DNA of 64,000 nt. Origin: Marisa cornuarietis (Eukaryota; Mollusca; Gastropoda; Architaenioglossa; Ampullariidae). Shown in pieces: positions 26,101-42,785 of this stretch. The notes under the pieces are model-generated. The model ran no database searches and was not told the DNA's origin. It saw only the letters and a list, made by a program, of their open reading frames with translations. Made by a program: the position numbers and the translations under genes. Position 1 is the stretch's first letter. Each line of letters opens with the position of its first letter. The DNA lies in the NCBI GenBank assembly GCA_004794655.1, contig SMMW01000635.1, positions 2,790,001 to 2,854,000 on the forward strand, read 5' to 3'.

Positions 26101-26857
26101 AATCTCCGGATATAATTAAAGCAGCTTACGCAAAGAGAGGATTTGATTAGGCTGGTCAAACCAAAGAAACAAAACACCGAAAGAGCAGTGATTGATTAAG
26201 CTCGTCAGTTTTATCTTTATGATGTGTTTCCAAGTTTGTATTTCTCTGCCATCTGTAGACACGTACATCTGTCTGTCTACCTGTCCGCCTGTTTTGCTGT
26301 CTCTGTCCCATAAAGCTGATTTACAAGGGCTCCTCAGATTGTGATTCTTTGCGCAAGCATTTGTATGAACGATTATCATTTACCTGAAATGTGCAAACAA
26401 AATTAATTTTATAAATTGCCGTAAGACGACCAGGGTGCTCAAGTTCTAGGAGAATAGTTTATTCAATAAAACGATATATAATACGATCATTCGCTGATAT
26501 GGTAGGAAAATACATGTTTGGAAAATAGTGATGTAATCTGCTCTGAAACCAGATATGTCTTGACTTTAAAGACATAATACGCCGTGAGGCTAGCATCATA
26601 TAATCAACATGCTGTCATCTACAAACATAAACATACAGGTAGATGCAATATGCCAAAAGTAGTGATACAGCAAAAAGTGATAATAAAACTGTCTGCAGGC
26701 AAGTATACTGAAGGATTTGTTTGAAATTAAAAAAAAGCCGGGAGTTCCATCAACCAGTTGAAGTAGTGGTATCAAACTGATTGGTAGATAAAACAGGACA
26801 CTGGACAACACCATGCCATGCGCCCATTATTTTATGTTTAGGTGTTTTACCTTTTTA
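23165..26857. other. non-coding stretch
   Basis: No gene recognised. It holds a perfect 8-bp stem-loop at 23,341-23,364, a short (TA)n run at about 24,570-24,585, and a CA/CG-rich patch near 24,097-24,150. Frames reach about 92 codons without motifs. Confidence 0.5.
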
Positions 26858-26911
26858 TTCAAGTGCTTTGAGCCTGCCTTTGATGGTGGGGTAAAGCGCT
26901 ATATAAATATA

Positions 26912-26980
<69 letters not shown>
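26858..26980 (+). mobile_element. retroposon 3' tail with (ATT)n
   Basis: 'CAAGTGCTTTGAG', a short spacer and 'AAAGCGCTATATAAATA' precede about 22 copies of ATT. This layout matches the 3' end of LINEs and dependent SINEs that finish in trinucleotide tails. It is mirrored at 44,789-44,865 on the minus strand, where the tail is joined to a LINE coding end. Only about 55 bp of body is recognisable. Confidence 0.65.
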
Positions 26981-26981
<1 letters not shown>

Positions 26982-27451
26982 CCAGATGCTAATAATGAGA
27001 AAACATCATAACACGTAGCTGTGCACAGACCCTCACCTAAGTCGATCCGAGAGAGATGATTGACCAGATTTCTGCACAGCGTGCGAAACAGTGTTTTCAC
27101 GGAAATGAACCGTCATCTAACGGAAATGACCCGTTGAATCCCGCGCGTGCGCACTTTGAGTTGCGAATGGCGACAGTTCAGAGCGTGACAGAGGCACGCT
27201 AGGTGTGACATTTGATTACTGAGGGTATTCGTGTACATCGGTCATCAAAACACGTGAACGATTGTCTAGTTTTCTGATAAAAGATCGATGTGTTGTCCGG
27301 GCTGCGAGTAGTCAGATATTGAACAGCCTGAAACATCAACACGCGCATGGAAATAGCAACCCACAAATATAATATACATCCAGGAATAAGTTGGCTCGGC
27401 TTTAGGTTCATGGACACCATCAAGCAGTGGATGTTTGTACAACACACACAC

Positions 27452-27512
<61 letters not shown>

Positions 27513-28335
27513 TGTACACGCACACACACACATTGAAATGTAAAAGAAAAAAATTAAAACAGTCCGTAAGATGTTTATTGTTTATCTCTTTATTATTTTA
27601 CACCAAGAACAGTTCTTTATACTGCAAAAGCATAATCCTGGACAGTGATTCGTCTCTTCGGATTGACTGTTAAAACACCACCGATGACTTTTATAACCTG
27701 CGCTATTCATTGTGGTAGGAACCATATAACATATAAATATATAAATATATGAATAGGTACAAAACCAAATTAAAGATGATTTAAAACCGCACACTGACAA
27801 CGAGATTTTCACGCGCAGTCTGCGTAGTATTGACAAAGAGGTAAATAAATAACTACATCAACAAACAAAGCACGCCTTATTAAAACCTCTGTATACTATT
27901 TCTGGAAATGTGCCCAAAGGAGACTACCGAGTGTTTACAGCAACTGAACTGATGTGGTGGCCAGCTGCTGCGTGCTGGTTGGATAATGAGATCAGGACTA
28001 GGGATGGAGACCGTTCTGTCCTGCACGCGGCTGATTGCATTAGCTTCGACCGCGCCTCAGCGACTGGAGGATAGCAGTTTTCTGAACCGCCATGTTTTAA
28101 GAGGAAACAAGTTGAATTAAACTACATCTGCGATGATTTATGGAGGCTGACGCACAACTATTTTAGTTACATCTAGTTTTAATTGAAGGGGAAGAAAAGA
28201 CTAGGAAGCATCCGTTGACCTCGTAAGACTCCCTAAAGAATCCCTTTTCTGAATATAAATTAGAAAAAAGTCCTTTCTTGTGATTTATTTCCAGTCTTAA
28301 TTAAAATAAACTCTTAGAGCGAAATCAGACCAGTG
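26981..28335. other. non-coding stretch with CA array
   Basis: A (CA)n array with interruptions occupies about 27,442-27,532. The remainder is AT-rich with an ATAAATATATAAATATAT run near 27,731-27,748. No gene recognised. Confidence 0.55.
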
Positions 28336-28570
28336 AGTTGCCCGGTATTGTAGTGGCTAAAACACTAGCTTGGCACTAGTGGAGTGAAAGGCTTCTGGTT
28401 CAGATCTCGTCTCGAAATAGTCTACGTATGTGACACCTATTCACAGAGATGGCCAACGAAGTTTCTTTCCTGGGTAATATGGTTGCCTCCTCATTCCTCT
28501 CACGTCATAGTACGAAATCACCTCTATGTAAAAGCACTTTACCGCCAAACCAACAAACCAACCAATCAGA
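28336..28570 (+). mobile_element. tRNA-derived SINE
   Basis: A tRNA-like head carries a degenerate A box ('TAGTGGCTAAAAC', about 28,351) and a B box 'GGTTCAGATCTCG' at 28,397-28,409. A central segment at 28,466-28,501 (TTTCCTGGGTAATATGG, then a C/T-rich stretch) resembles the central domain of the SINE at 37,018. The 3' end becomes AAAC/AACC-rich. SINEs of this kind are transcribed by RNA polymerase III and moved by LINE machinery. No clear target-site duplication was found. Confidence 0.6.
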
Positions 28571-29949
28571 CAGTGTTAACTATGCTGTTAATCACTGAGA
28601 GGGCAAAAGGAAGAGACTGACTTCTAATACTTCAGGTTCAGTGTAGTTAATAAGAAAGCAGACATGAAAGTCTCTGTTAAGCTGAAAAATTGAACATCCA
28701 GAGAAAAATGAGTCAAAATGTTTTAATCGTGGTTTCTCAGTGTCTTTGCGATATCTGTAAAACGCAGTTTTGCTCATTGTGATTTGAAAACTAAAAAAGT
28801 TTGGTGAAGATCACAAAGAGAAAACTTATAGAAAGGATTCCATTCTGATCGATAGGAACGCGATTGGTGCATATCAACAATATCTTCTGAATCGGGAAAA
28901 AGAAAGAAACGAAATACTTCACTGACTTTATCATGATAAGGAAATGAGCTCACCGTCCTTGTTTTATATGATGCCATGTGTCTCATTTCGTGATAACTCT
29001 TTGAAAGATACAGAAATTTTAAGAGGAAGCATTTAGTATCTCTAGTAGCTGCCAATGAAAATGATATTAGCAGCAAGTGGACAAAATGAGGCAGACAGTG
29101 GTGATACCATTAAGAGGGGTGTCTTGAGATGTGTTTAATGTCAGAGATGCGCCCTGTTTCTGATCAATATACAAGCCAATCGTTTGCATCTCCACATGTT
29201 CAAGAGTGCATCACGGGAGTTTCAAAGAACGTGGACATTAGAGTTATCGAAACATCAAGCAACAAAAGGATTAGAGAGACGGAAGGAGAGAAAATAAGAC
29301 AAAAGAGGACACGGTCGATGCTGAAGACATTTTAATCATTGGACAATTTATTGCGAAGCTATTATGTGAATTCACTGGGGGTTTGCTATTATTTTTATTA
29401 TTATTTATCGTCACTTAAGTGTATATATTAATGTTGTTGTTATTGTAGTCATGGTAAAAGACAAGTAGCTTGTTATCATGACCACCTTTGTACAAAAACA
29501 AGACCGTGCCGCTGGCCTACACCCTTCCAAGCTTTCCTAGCGACTTCTTTTATAAGGAATTTTACTTTTTATTTCGTATTCTTTTGTTTACCTATTAATA
29601 AAACGTTGTTGTATAGTTTACATATTTACAGCAACTTTTCATCTTGTAAATGCTAAGCTTATTTTTTATTGGGGGAATCTTTATTTATTATGTTATAAAA
29701 CCAAGGTTTATCGACACCGCATGCTTATCCAAAACCTGTCATGCTCCGGCATTAAAATGATAAAAATAAAAATGATGAATTGTTTACCTCCCTTTAACTC
29801 CCCGTAAAGCTGGTGAGCACGAAGACGCGGTGATAACCGCTGTCAAAGCTCGGGTGGATTGAAAAGATTATTTTGCAGCACGTATACTTTTTTCATGTGC
29901 AAGTTTCATGGGAAACAGATCATAGAGAAAATTTAATAGTCATAAACAC
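28571..29949. other. non-coding stretch
   Basis: AT-rich. It contains short ATT-type repeats at about 29,389-29,405 and no recognisable gene or transposon boundary. Confidence 0.55.
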
Positions 29950-30062
29950 ACCCACACAGACGTATGCACGCACGCATGGAGGCACACATGCACAGGCACA
30001 CCTATCCCCCTCCCCCCACACACACCTACCCACACACACACCTACCCCCCCACACACACACC

Positions 30063-30098
<36 letters not shown>

Positions 30099-30135
30099 CG
30101 CGTATGCACACACGCACGCAAGCAAGCACGCACAC
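29950..30135. repeat. C/A-rich compound repeat
   Basis: (CA)n blocks are separated by 'CCTACCC' or poly-C interruptions, with CG-bearing flanks. The pattern 'CACACACCTACC' recurs about four times (30,018-30,070), suggesting a short higher-order unit. Confidence 0.9.
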
Positions 30136-30780
30136 AATTTCACGACGATCCCTTGGAAGTCCAAGAGAGATGTTATGAAAAAGAAGTAGTAATAATAAAA
30201 GATGATGTTCTTGTTAATTTGTAGCACTTGCGTCCTGCCGTAGAGATGTCTGGTTCCCTCATGCAATGTGATTTGTTTTACAGCCACAAAGGATGCTGGC
30301 AAATACTCGGTGATGGCTGTGGTAATGTTGTCTAGTCCCCGAAGATCGTTTGCTGTGGGCGTATCGTACTTCTGCTGGCGTTAACCCATTCAGCGGTATC
30401 ACGTGGCAGTGAAGTGCGCTCAACCATACGTACATGGCAACTGCGCAGGCACTTGATCAAACAGGGTAGGTAACCCTAACGCCTCGTGTTCATTACCTGC
30501 CCTTGGGACATTGCACACGCGCTGGACGTGCGGCGAGACCAGGTCTTTGCACGCCGGTGCCTGGCATATTGCTGTTTACGACCGACATGAGAGCGGTTGT
30601 CTTATCGCACAGAAATTATCAACAACACGCTGCTGATGTTTGCTAAAGTGCTTTTGATCAAATTTTTTTCATTTTCTTCTACGTCTGTTGCAAATGCCTG
30701 TTTGCACTAAATTTTCGCTGGTGCTCGAAACCCCCAAACCGGTCAACGTGCTTTCACAATTAAGTGATCAAGTTTCCTCT

Positions 30781-30783
<3 letters not shown>
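30136..30783. other. non-coding stretch, locally GC-rich
   Basis: About 30,350-30,600 is more GC- and CpG-rich than its surroundings but has no start codon in a long frame and no recognisable motif. Confidence 0.45.

Positions 30784-30849
<66 letters not shown>
30784..30849. repeat. (AC)n microsatellite
   Basis: About 33 uninterrupted AC copies, among the longest pure dinucleotide arrays in the window. Confidence 0.97.
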
Positions 30850-30852
<3 letters not shown>

Positions 30853-31121
30853 GTGATTTTCTTTCTAACGCATATTTTCCACAATAAACCAAATAAGGTA
30901 AAAGGAGATAATGGACACGCAAGATGTATCCTGTCCTAGAAGAAGAAAACAGTTATTATCTTGTTTCTGCAATGTCAGCCCGAGTAAGAATAGCCAGAAG
31001 TTTATGCGGATATTTCATGTGTGTAACTCACATGAGTCCAGAGTGGTCAACACTGCATGTATTAGTTTTTTCCACTCTTATGGACATTTATGAGATATGC
31101 TGGTGGGCGCTTTTGGGATCA

Positions 31122-31262
31122 GGGGCCAGTTACACAGCACGTTACTAAACCTTAAAACCTGTTCTAAAGAAGCAAAATCTCTTCTCTGCCATTTTGACAC
31201 ATTGCAGAAAACATACAAAAAATTGTACTGACAGGACGGAAAGTCAGACATAAACAACTTAG
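31122..31262 (+). mobile_element. truncated TIR element (copy of 46,458-46,705)
   Basis: Begins 'GGGCCAGTTACACA' and follows the element at 46,458 with about 90% identity by eye for about 140 bp. This includes a shared segment 'TTGTACTGACAGGACGGAAA'. Homology stops at about 31,262 and the distal inverted terminus is missing. A short duplication ('TTAGAGAACAT') lies at the break (about 31,259-31,284). Confidence 0.85.
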
Positions 31263-31426
31263 AGAACATTGGACATTTAGAGAACATCTTTATAAGTGTT
31301 GACTTTCATGTAGCTCTTCTGCAACAATATTGTAGCATATATTACAATGCTCGACAGGTAGCTAAATATCAAAGTATATTATCAACACTTTCTTTCTTCA
31401 AATATTGTTTAAATTATTGGCGAAAC

Positions 31427-31495
<69 letters not shown>
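31427..31495. repeat. (ATG)n microsatellite
   Basis: 23 uninterrupted ATG copies. Confidence 0.97.
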
Positions 31496-36418
<4,923 letters not shown>

Positions 36419-37017
36419 TGTGTACGTGCATGTGCTCGCGTGCCCTCATGTATTAGACAAAGAAAATATTTCAAACAGTTTACCTCCAAGTCTTGAAACA
36501 AACTCTTCAGCCTCGACATAATTTTTCGCTCCGAATATCCGGGGGCTCAGTGCTGAACATGTAATTTGTATTTGCTAATACACTTCATCAGCTGCAGCCT
36601 GCCTGTAAGTAACATGAGTTAGTCTTCCTGGCCGACTTTCCCTCTTAGTTCTGATTTGTTTATCGATTCTCTAACAACTGTTGTCTCCGCCTACATGTAC
36701 TTCGAGTAAAGAAGATCATTTTGCCCTTCTGCATCTCATCTAAAAAGGAAGAAGTCTGTCAACTGATTTCTATGTCTGCATCTTATCATATTTCCCCGAG
36801 CTGCTATATCAGGTCAGTTATCAGCTCCTTGACCTGTAATGGTGGTAAGTGGGAATATTGGTGAATACGGTTCTACTTCCTACAAAAGGACGAAAATAAG
36901 TGAGACGTGTCTCAACATATTTCTTCTCATTAAACTGGTTTTAGAAAAAGATTTCGTAACTAATATAGGTTGCAACATACTGGTGATTTTAAAAGTGTTT
37001 TCCATATTTTGCGCAGA
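36419..37017. other. non-coding stretch
   Basis: No motif or gene recognised before the SINE head at 37,018. Confidence 0.55.
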
Positions 37018-37145
37018 GGAGCTCGGTTGGGTAAGAGTTAAAGCACTCACCTGTAACTATTGCAGTGAAAGGCCGCGGGTTCAGATCCTGGGAGTCGAGG
37101 GTTTTCTCCGGGTACTCAGGTTTCATCCACCCTCTCCCCCGTAGA
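37018..37145 (+). mobile_element. tRNA-derived SINE with central domain
   Basis: The head 'GAGCTCGGTTGGGTAAGAG' resembles a tRNA 5' region and A box. The B box 'GGTTCAGATCC' lies at 37,078-37,088 at the expected spacing. It is followed at 37,102-37,137 by 'TTTTCTCCGGGTACTCAGG' and a C/T-rich stretch, matching the central domain of widespread invertebrate SINEs and the copy at 28,466. The element fades into an AT-rich 3' part near 37,150-37,180. It is not a functional tRNA gene: the acceptor and anticodon stems do not pair as a cloverleaf by eye. Confidence 0.72.
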
Positions 37146-39672
37146 CTGTAAGTAGTGTCCTACTAAATTAATCAACCAGTATTTTGTACAGATAATTCTA
37201 CTCCTGTTAGCACTAAGGTCTGGAATGAAAATAAAATTATTCCAACTTCTTAGCTGTCAGTAGAACACGTATAGTAAAAAGTCAAACCTACTACATGGCT
37301 GAACAAGGTACATCACACTTTAGATAGTCAAGCAGTGAATGCTGAAAGTTGAAGAAACAAAATGTTTTCAAATATAAGTAAGAAGGTTTCTCCATACAAA
37401 GTGGGTAGCTGGCTGCAATTGTCTCCAGATCCTGACTGACTTGAAATAAAATACCTAAATATTGGGTTGCTATTTACTGAGTCTTATTATTAACCAAAGT
37501 CTTGAATTTGGAGCTTTTTATCGCCATGTCGATCTGAAATAGAAGCAGAAGACCTCATCTTTCCTCCTAAAAATATTCTAGCATGAGTTGGAAATCGATA
37601 TAACATGCGGCAAATGCCTGATGCCTAGATCGGCAGCGGAAAATCTAGTCTTGTAGAAAAAGATTATATTAAATACATATTGCGGGTATATCATCCTTGT
37701 CCTTTTTCTTAGTTTTTTCTCCTTCCCTACGTCCTCTTCCCTTTCTTTTCCTCTAGTTCATATTTTTTTCTTGCTCTCTTCTGGCTTCTCTCCGCTGCTT
37801 ACACCTGGATGATTAGATGGACATCACGTGTTGTGTACATGGCTAAAAATAGACCTCGCGTGCATTAGTCTGTCCTTCTCCTGCTCTGTCTTCCGGAGGC
37901 CTTCTTATTCCTACGATGAAGATGCTTATTATCAGCAGCAGTAATGCTGGATGACAATGTTACCACTTGTGTGGCGGGTTTTTTCCACTCCACTACCACA
38001 CCGTGGGTTTCATCGAGTCTCGATCTCACACCAACCAGCTTGTAGAAATGCTCTGCAAACCAGTCACTGCTCTATAATAAAATAACCGCAGCTAACACAT
38101 ATTATTCACAAATAATGTTGGTATATGCCATACAGCCGATGATGTTCTCCAGTGATGTTCACAAATTGTTGGCATGTGATGTATACGTATGATATTGTAA
38201 ACACGTGCTCAGGATGTTTACTCAGTATGTTTACACACGACTCTTACACACGATAATCAAACATAACATTTGCAAATCATTTTCATACAAGTTCACGGGT
38301 GATGCTCACACAGAATGACAGTTTTTAAAAATCAAAAAAATGGCCAATGACTCAAAATAAAAATTCTAATAAAATCTGCCATCTCGGAAATTCCCGGTCA
38401 TTAACATGCATTGTTCCATTACATGCTGTGAAATGAAAGGCAGGATTGTTTGCACGGACAGAAGAAGTGGGACCTGACAAGGTAATTCCTGTGACGATTG
38501 AGAGCAGCAAGCAGCTGAAATTATAGTGAATCTGTCAGGGTTCTGGCTGTTATTCAGTAGGATGGAGACGAGAAACAAGAAGTGTAATGATGGAAGTATT
38601 GTTGTATAGCATGGAGACTCTTTTTTGTAGCTAAAGTTTGAGCTCATCCAGCATCTTTATCTGACAATTTCACTTACACAGTTTGACAGTTTCAACCCTT
38701 GTCTTGTATAGTCAAATTACAAAAGTTACAATATTTAAAAAAATTGAATCTAAGCTTAAAGTAGTTTTTCGATTATTTATATATATATATATGTGTGTGT
38801 CTGTGTGTTTGTGTGTATGAATGAGTGAAAGAGAGAGGGAGGGAGCGCCTATTTGTTTACGAACATAAGGGCGTCTTGCAATTTTGAAGAATAAAATATC
38901 CTAATACGACAAATTTAGGAAAACAAAATTAAAATCGTACACAAATGCACTTTACATATTGATATAAATGTTAGGGTTTTCAATGTAGTATGTCTGTACT
39001 ATTTTAAATAGTTTCTTCATGTAGTCTTGTCTGCTGTGTTGTTGTCATAACTAAAACATTCCAGAAGATTCATCATTGAAGCTAAATTCAACAGCAGGGC
39101 GGGCGAGAACAGGCCTGAAGTGGATTTTCTCTTCTCAAAATTCTCCCTTCTCAAAAACCTAGACTTTAGCCGCTTAAGAACTTGGTCAGCATCAACAAAA
39201 GATGAGCATTTTTCGAGGCAATGCACTGGCTTGAGGGCAAGACTGATTTAACCGACATTTTTCCATTATTTACTCGTATTTGTTCTTTGGATTTCTAGTG
39301 ATTTCTTATAGCCTGAATCCTCTACGGTATTGTTGACATTTGCACGAAATCCTCATTTTAGACTCAATCATTTCTTATTGACAAAATTGTAGAAAAAACT
39401 AAAAACAATGAGGATGGCGTGTGTATTTTACATTCAAGTATTTTTATTGTCAGCAAGAAGTGTTAGGCCAACCCTGTAGATTAAAAATACATGCAAAAAA
39501 TTAATCATTATTACATGGTTCATTTTTTTCTGGACAGTAGCGCCCATTTTCTCGTCACCTGATTTTTTCTACAGTTTTGCAATTATCTTCATTTTTACTA
39601 TCCTTACTGGAATTTAAGAGACAAAAACAAACATTGAAGAGTAAACCGCTTTGGACGATGGAAATGAAAACA
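37146..39672. other. non-coding stretch
   Basis: AT-rich. Contains a (TA)n(TG)n run at about 38,778-38,812 and pyrimidine-rich stretches near 37,700-37,800. No gene recognised. Confidence 0.55.
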
Positions 39673-39702
39673 GCTGCTGCTGCTGCTGCTGAAGAAGAAG
39701 AA

Positions 39703-39774
<72 letters not shown>
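39673..39774. repeat. adjacent (GCT)6(GAA)4(GAT)24 arrays
   Basis: Three different trinucleotide arrays abut in the same register. Read on the plus strand from the ATG at 39,577, they give runs of Ala, Glu and Asp. Nothing else supports a protein, so the frame is treated as an artefact of the arrays. Confidence 0.95.
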
Positions 39775-39775
<1 letters not shown>

Positions 39776-40373
39776 GTTAACGATGACAGCCCGCACTTCC
39801 CGAGGCCTTCTCGAAAAGATTCCAGAAAAGTACAGACGGTTTTAGTCAGTTTTGTGGTAAAAAGACAAGTTAAAATCTTGTGGACAAAAAAGCCATAATG
39901 AACTAAAACCGGGTCTTGCCCGAAGACAAGACGTTTCTTGTTTCGAAGGCGAACAAGCGTGTAATTCAAAGTTTTAAGATCCGTGCAAGTTTCTGTGCAC
40001 CGAATCGCAGCAGGAGAGAAAATAATTGGAAACAGGCATCGATCCCCCCCCAGTGCATCATGGTAGGCCTGAAGAAAAGTTAACAAGTCAGAAGGATGTC
40101 AAATGTCCTTGTCTGGATATGTCCTTGCGATTTCCACAGCCTGGGGGCGGGAAGAAGGCGGTAAATCAGAATCGACTTGGGTGCGCGGTGACTGAAAAAC
40201 AATTGAAAGCAAGGATATGAGATGGTGGCTGAGCTCGAAGTACAGAAATAAAATTGACAGTATATATTTAAATGGAATAATGTTTGTTGAAGCATGCATT
40301 TGTACCTTTATACGAATGTGTTTGTGTTTGTGTGTGTGTGTGTGTGTGTGTTACATGTATGTATGTGACCCGT
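39775..40373. other. non-coding stretch
   Basis: Unique sequence with a (TG)n run at about 40,328-40,351 directly 5' of the SINE at 40,374. No gene recognised. Confidence 0.55.
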
Positions 40374-40568
40374 CACCACCAAGTAGTGTGACGTACCGGT
40401 TAGCGCCTGTCACCGATTCAGTGAAGGTTGACTGTCCTGGGTTCAGTTCTCGTCTCGGGCACGCTGCTCTTTCTTTGTATGTGGCATCTGTTAGAGCGCT
40501 GTCTGCCGTGTCGTGATATAGCCTTAGAGTAAAACACCAATTTCCCTTACTACCACCACCAGGTAGTG
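40374..40568 (+). mobile_element. short tRNA-derived SINE with target-site duplications
   Basis: A body of about 165 bp carries an A-box-like 'GGTTAGCGCCTG' (40,398), a B box 'GGTTCAGTTCT' (40,440-40,450) and the tail 'GTAAAACACCAA' (40,529-40,540). It is flanked by 'CACCACCAAGTAGTG' (40,374-40,388) and 'CACCACCAGGTAGTG' (40,554-40,568). These match at 14 of 15 positions and are best read as a target-site duplication. It lacks the central domain of the other two SINEs, so it belongs to a different subfamily. Confidence 0.75.
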
Positions 40569-41864
40569 CTAACTCTTACAAACTCCAGAAAGGTGATTAG
40601 AGAAATTTTTTGGTGTAGTTTCACTTTTTTGTAAAAAAAATCTTTGGTCATAATTATTCACTGCTGTTTATAAGAGAAAAAAACGAGAAATGATGTTAAG
40701 ATGCATTTTAATTCAGATACTCCGCAGCGACCATTTCTGATTGCTAACAATCCGGGCTTTTAGACAATTATTTAATGTATGTACAGTACTCTCGTCGATG
40801 GTTTAACTGGGGCTTAGTATGTCTTTACACGAGACATACACACGTGATGAGATGGGTAAAAACAAAAGCTGTTGTTCTCTAAATTTTGTTTTCGATAATA
40901 GACGAATTAAAAACTCGTTCCATTCTCTGAAGCTTATGGAAAGAGTTTTGAACATTTGGTTATTTTCTATAAACTATTAAAAAATTGTAAATAATTTTTG
41001 AGTATTCTGTTGTTTGTGGAACTGTGCATGGACTTTTCTTCCATTGCCATTTGTTTTACTAACAGAGTAAGGTATGAAATACACACATACATATATATTC
41101 GCTGCCATACACTTTCATGAACTGATGCAGTTTGTTGTGTTTTATTATCATGCAAAGCTTAGTACAGTTTAGACAGTGAGATGTACCCGCTGCTAGGGAA
41201 ATTTCTTGTGAGGGTTTCTGAAAATCTTCAAACCAGCTTTTCTCAAGATGAACTGTATCGCTCAGTCTGGAGACTACAAGGACGGTCTTGATTTTAATTG
41301 ACTGGTCAAAACCTGAAGATGTTAACATTGTAAAATCTGAAGAAAAAAAAACAATTTCCAATTTCTCAAATAAAACTCATTTTATGGGGACGGGTCAAAC
41401 ACAGGTGTTTGCACCTTACATATGCATTGATGATGATGAAGACGACGACGACGACGACGATGATGACTGATAACATTCGTGTATATATGCTGCAGATCCA
41501 CCAAGCGTGATACTATGCACTAATGGTAAGACTTTCAGGCTGTGATTGCGAGACCAGGGATGTTTTGTTAAGTTTCAACTTAGAAATTATAACGAAGCTG
41601 GTTGCTATTCTTAAGCACTTAATCCTTCGTCAGGATTTAATAAGAGAACAAAGCCTACTCTGTCGGTCTGTCTGTCAATCTCTCTGTGTATCTTTATATC
41701 CATTCACAAAGAGAAGCATTAATAATAAGGAAAAAAGAAATTTGGATAGAGTCTAGAAGAATGAGGGAAAGGGAGATAAAGAAGGAGTAGAGATTTGGTG
41801 TTTCACGAAAAACAATAACTTTTACTATATTACGGTAAAGTACCATGCCCTATAAGCAGAAGAC
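40569..41864. other. non-coding stretch with small GAT/GAC array
   Basis: A compound (GAT)(GAC)(GAT) array at about 41,429-41,467 encodes a short Asp run. Otherwise AT-rich without recognisable genes. Confidence 0.55.
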
Positions 41865-41865
41865 A

Positions 41866-41949
<84 letters not shown>

Positions 41950-41950
41950 A
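41865..41950. repeat. (GAAA)n microsatellite
   Basis: About 21 perfect AAAG/GAAA copies, purine-only on the plus strand. Confidence 0.97.
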
Positions 41951-42210
41951 CCGTCTTCTGGAAACGAGATTTGAACAAAGGCATCTCAGCTTGCTGTATA
42001 TTTGACAAGGACAAGAAGAAGATGAGAATGAAAAGAGGGAGACGATAGGAGGAAGTAGAGGAGGAGTGACTGAGGGTAAAAAAGATAAAGAAAACAAAAA
42101 ACTAATTACTGCTAACATTGCAACTGAAATTATTTTCAAGAAATGCTTTTATTAAATTTGAGCATTAAAAATCTCGTTTAATATCGAAGATTTGAGTTGG
42201 TCAAGGATTA

Positions 42211-42289
<79 letters not shown>
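42211..42289. repeat. (ATTG)n microsatellite
   Basis: About 20 perfect copies of ATTG, only 260 bp after the GAAA array. Confidence 0.97.
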
Positions 42290-42601
42290 CGGTGCATCAG
42301 TTTCAGAGATGTTTATGACCCGACCCGACTGGCATATCACGATGCTCGAAGGATCAGACTGTTTATCACCTTGTCAAGACGCATGATATACAAGAGATGC
42401 CTGTGGCACTTTCCTCTATTTGTAGGCAAATCACGTGCATGCTGTAAGCGGGTAGGCACCCATCAGCCCATACATCAAGCAGAAGTGTCGTTGACAGCAA
42501 TGGGAGGATATGGCGCGCATAGATATCGAGCTGATGAAACGAGCGAAGTCTGATTTCTTTTTAAAAATGCGAGTTTTAAAGAGTTGACAGTCAAAGTGAA
42601 T

Positions 42602-42604
<3 letters not shown>

Positions 42605-42666
<62 letters not shown>

Positions 42667-42712
42667 TACACACTTTCTCTTTCTCCTTTCTCTCTCACAC
42701 TTTCGTTGGGGG

Positions 42713-42782
<70 letters not shown>
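42605..42782. repeat. paired (CA)n and (TG)n arrays, mutually inverted
   Basis: (CA)30 at 42,605-42,664 and (TG)33 at 42,716-42,782 are separated by a 51-bp pyrimidine-rich spacer. Because CA and TG are reverse complements, the whole forms a potential 60-bp-stem hairpin or cruciform. Confidence 0.96.

Positions 42783-42785
<3 letters not shown>

Noticed and set aside
37018..37095. Functional tRNA gene
   Set aside because: A and B boxes are present, but the stems do not form a cloverleaf by eye and a SINE central domain follows.
39577..39780. Acidic low-complexity protein (Ala/Glu/Asp runs)
   Set aside because: Almost the whole second half is simple repeat and the N-terminal part has no recognisable domain.
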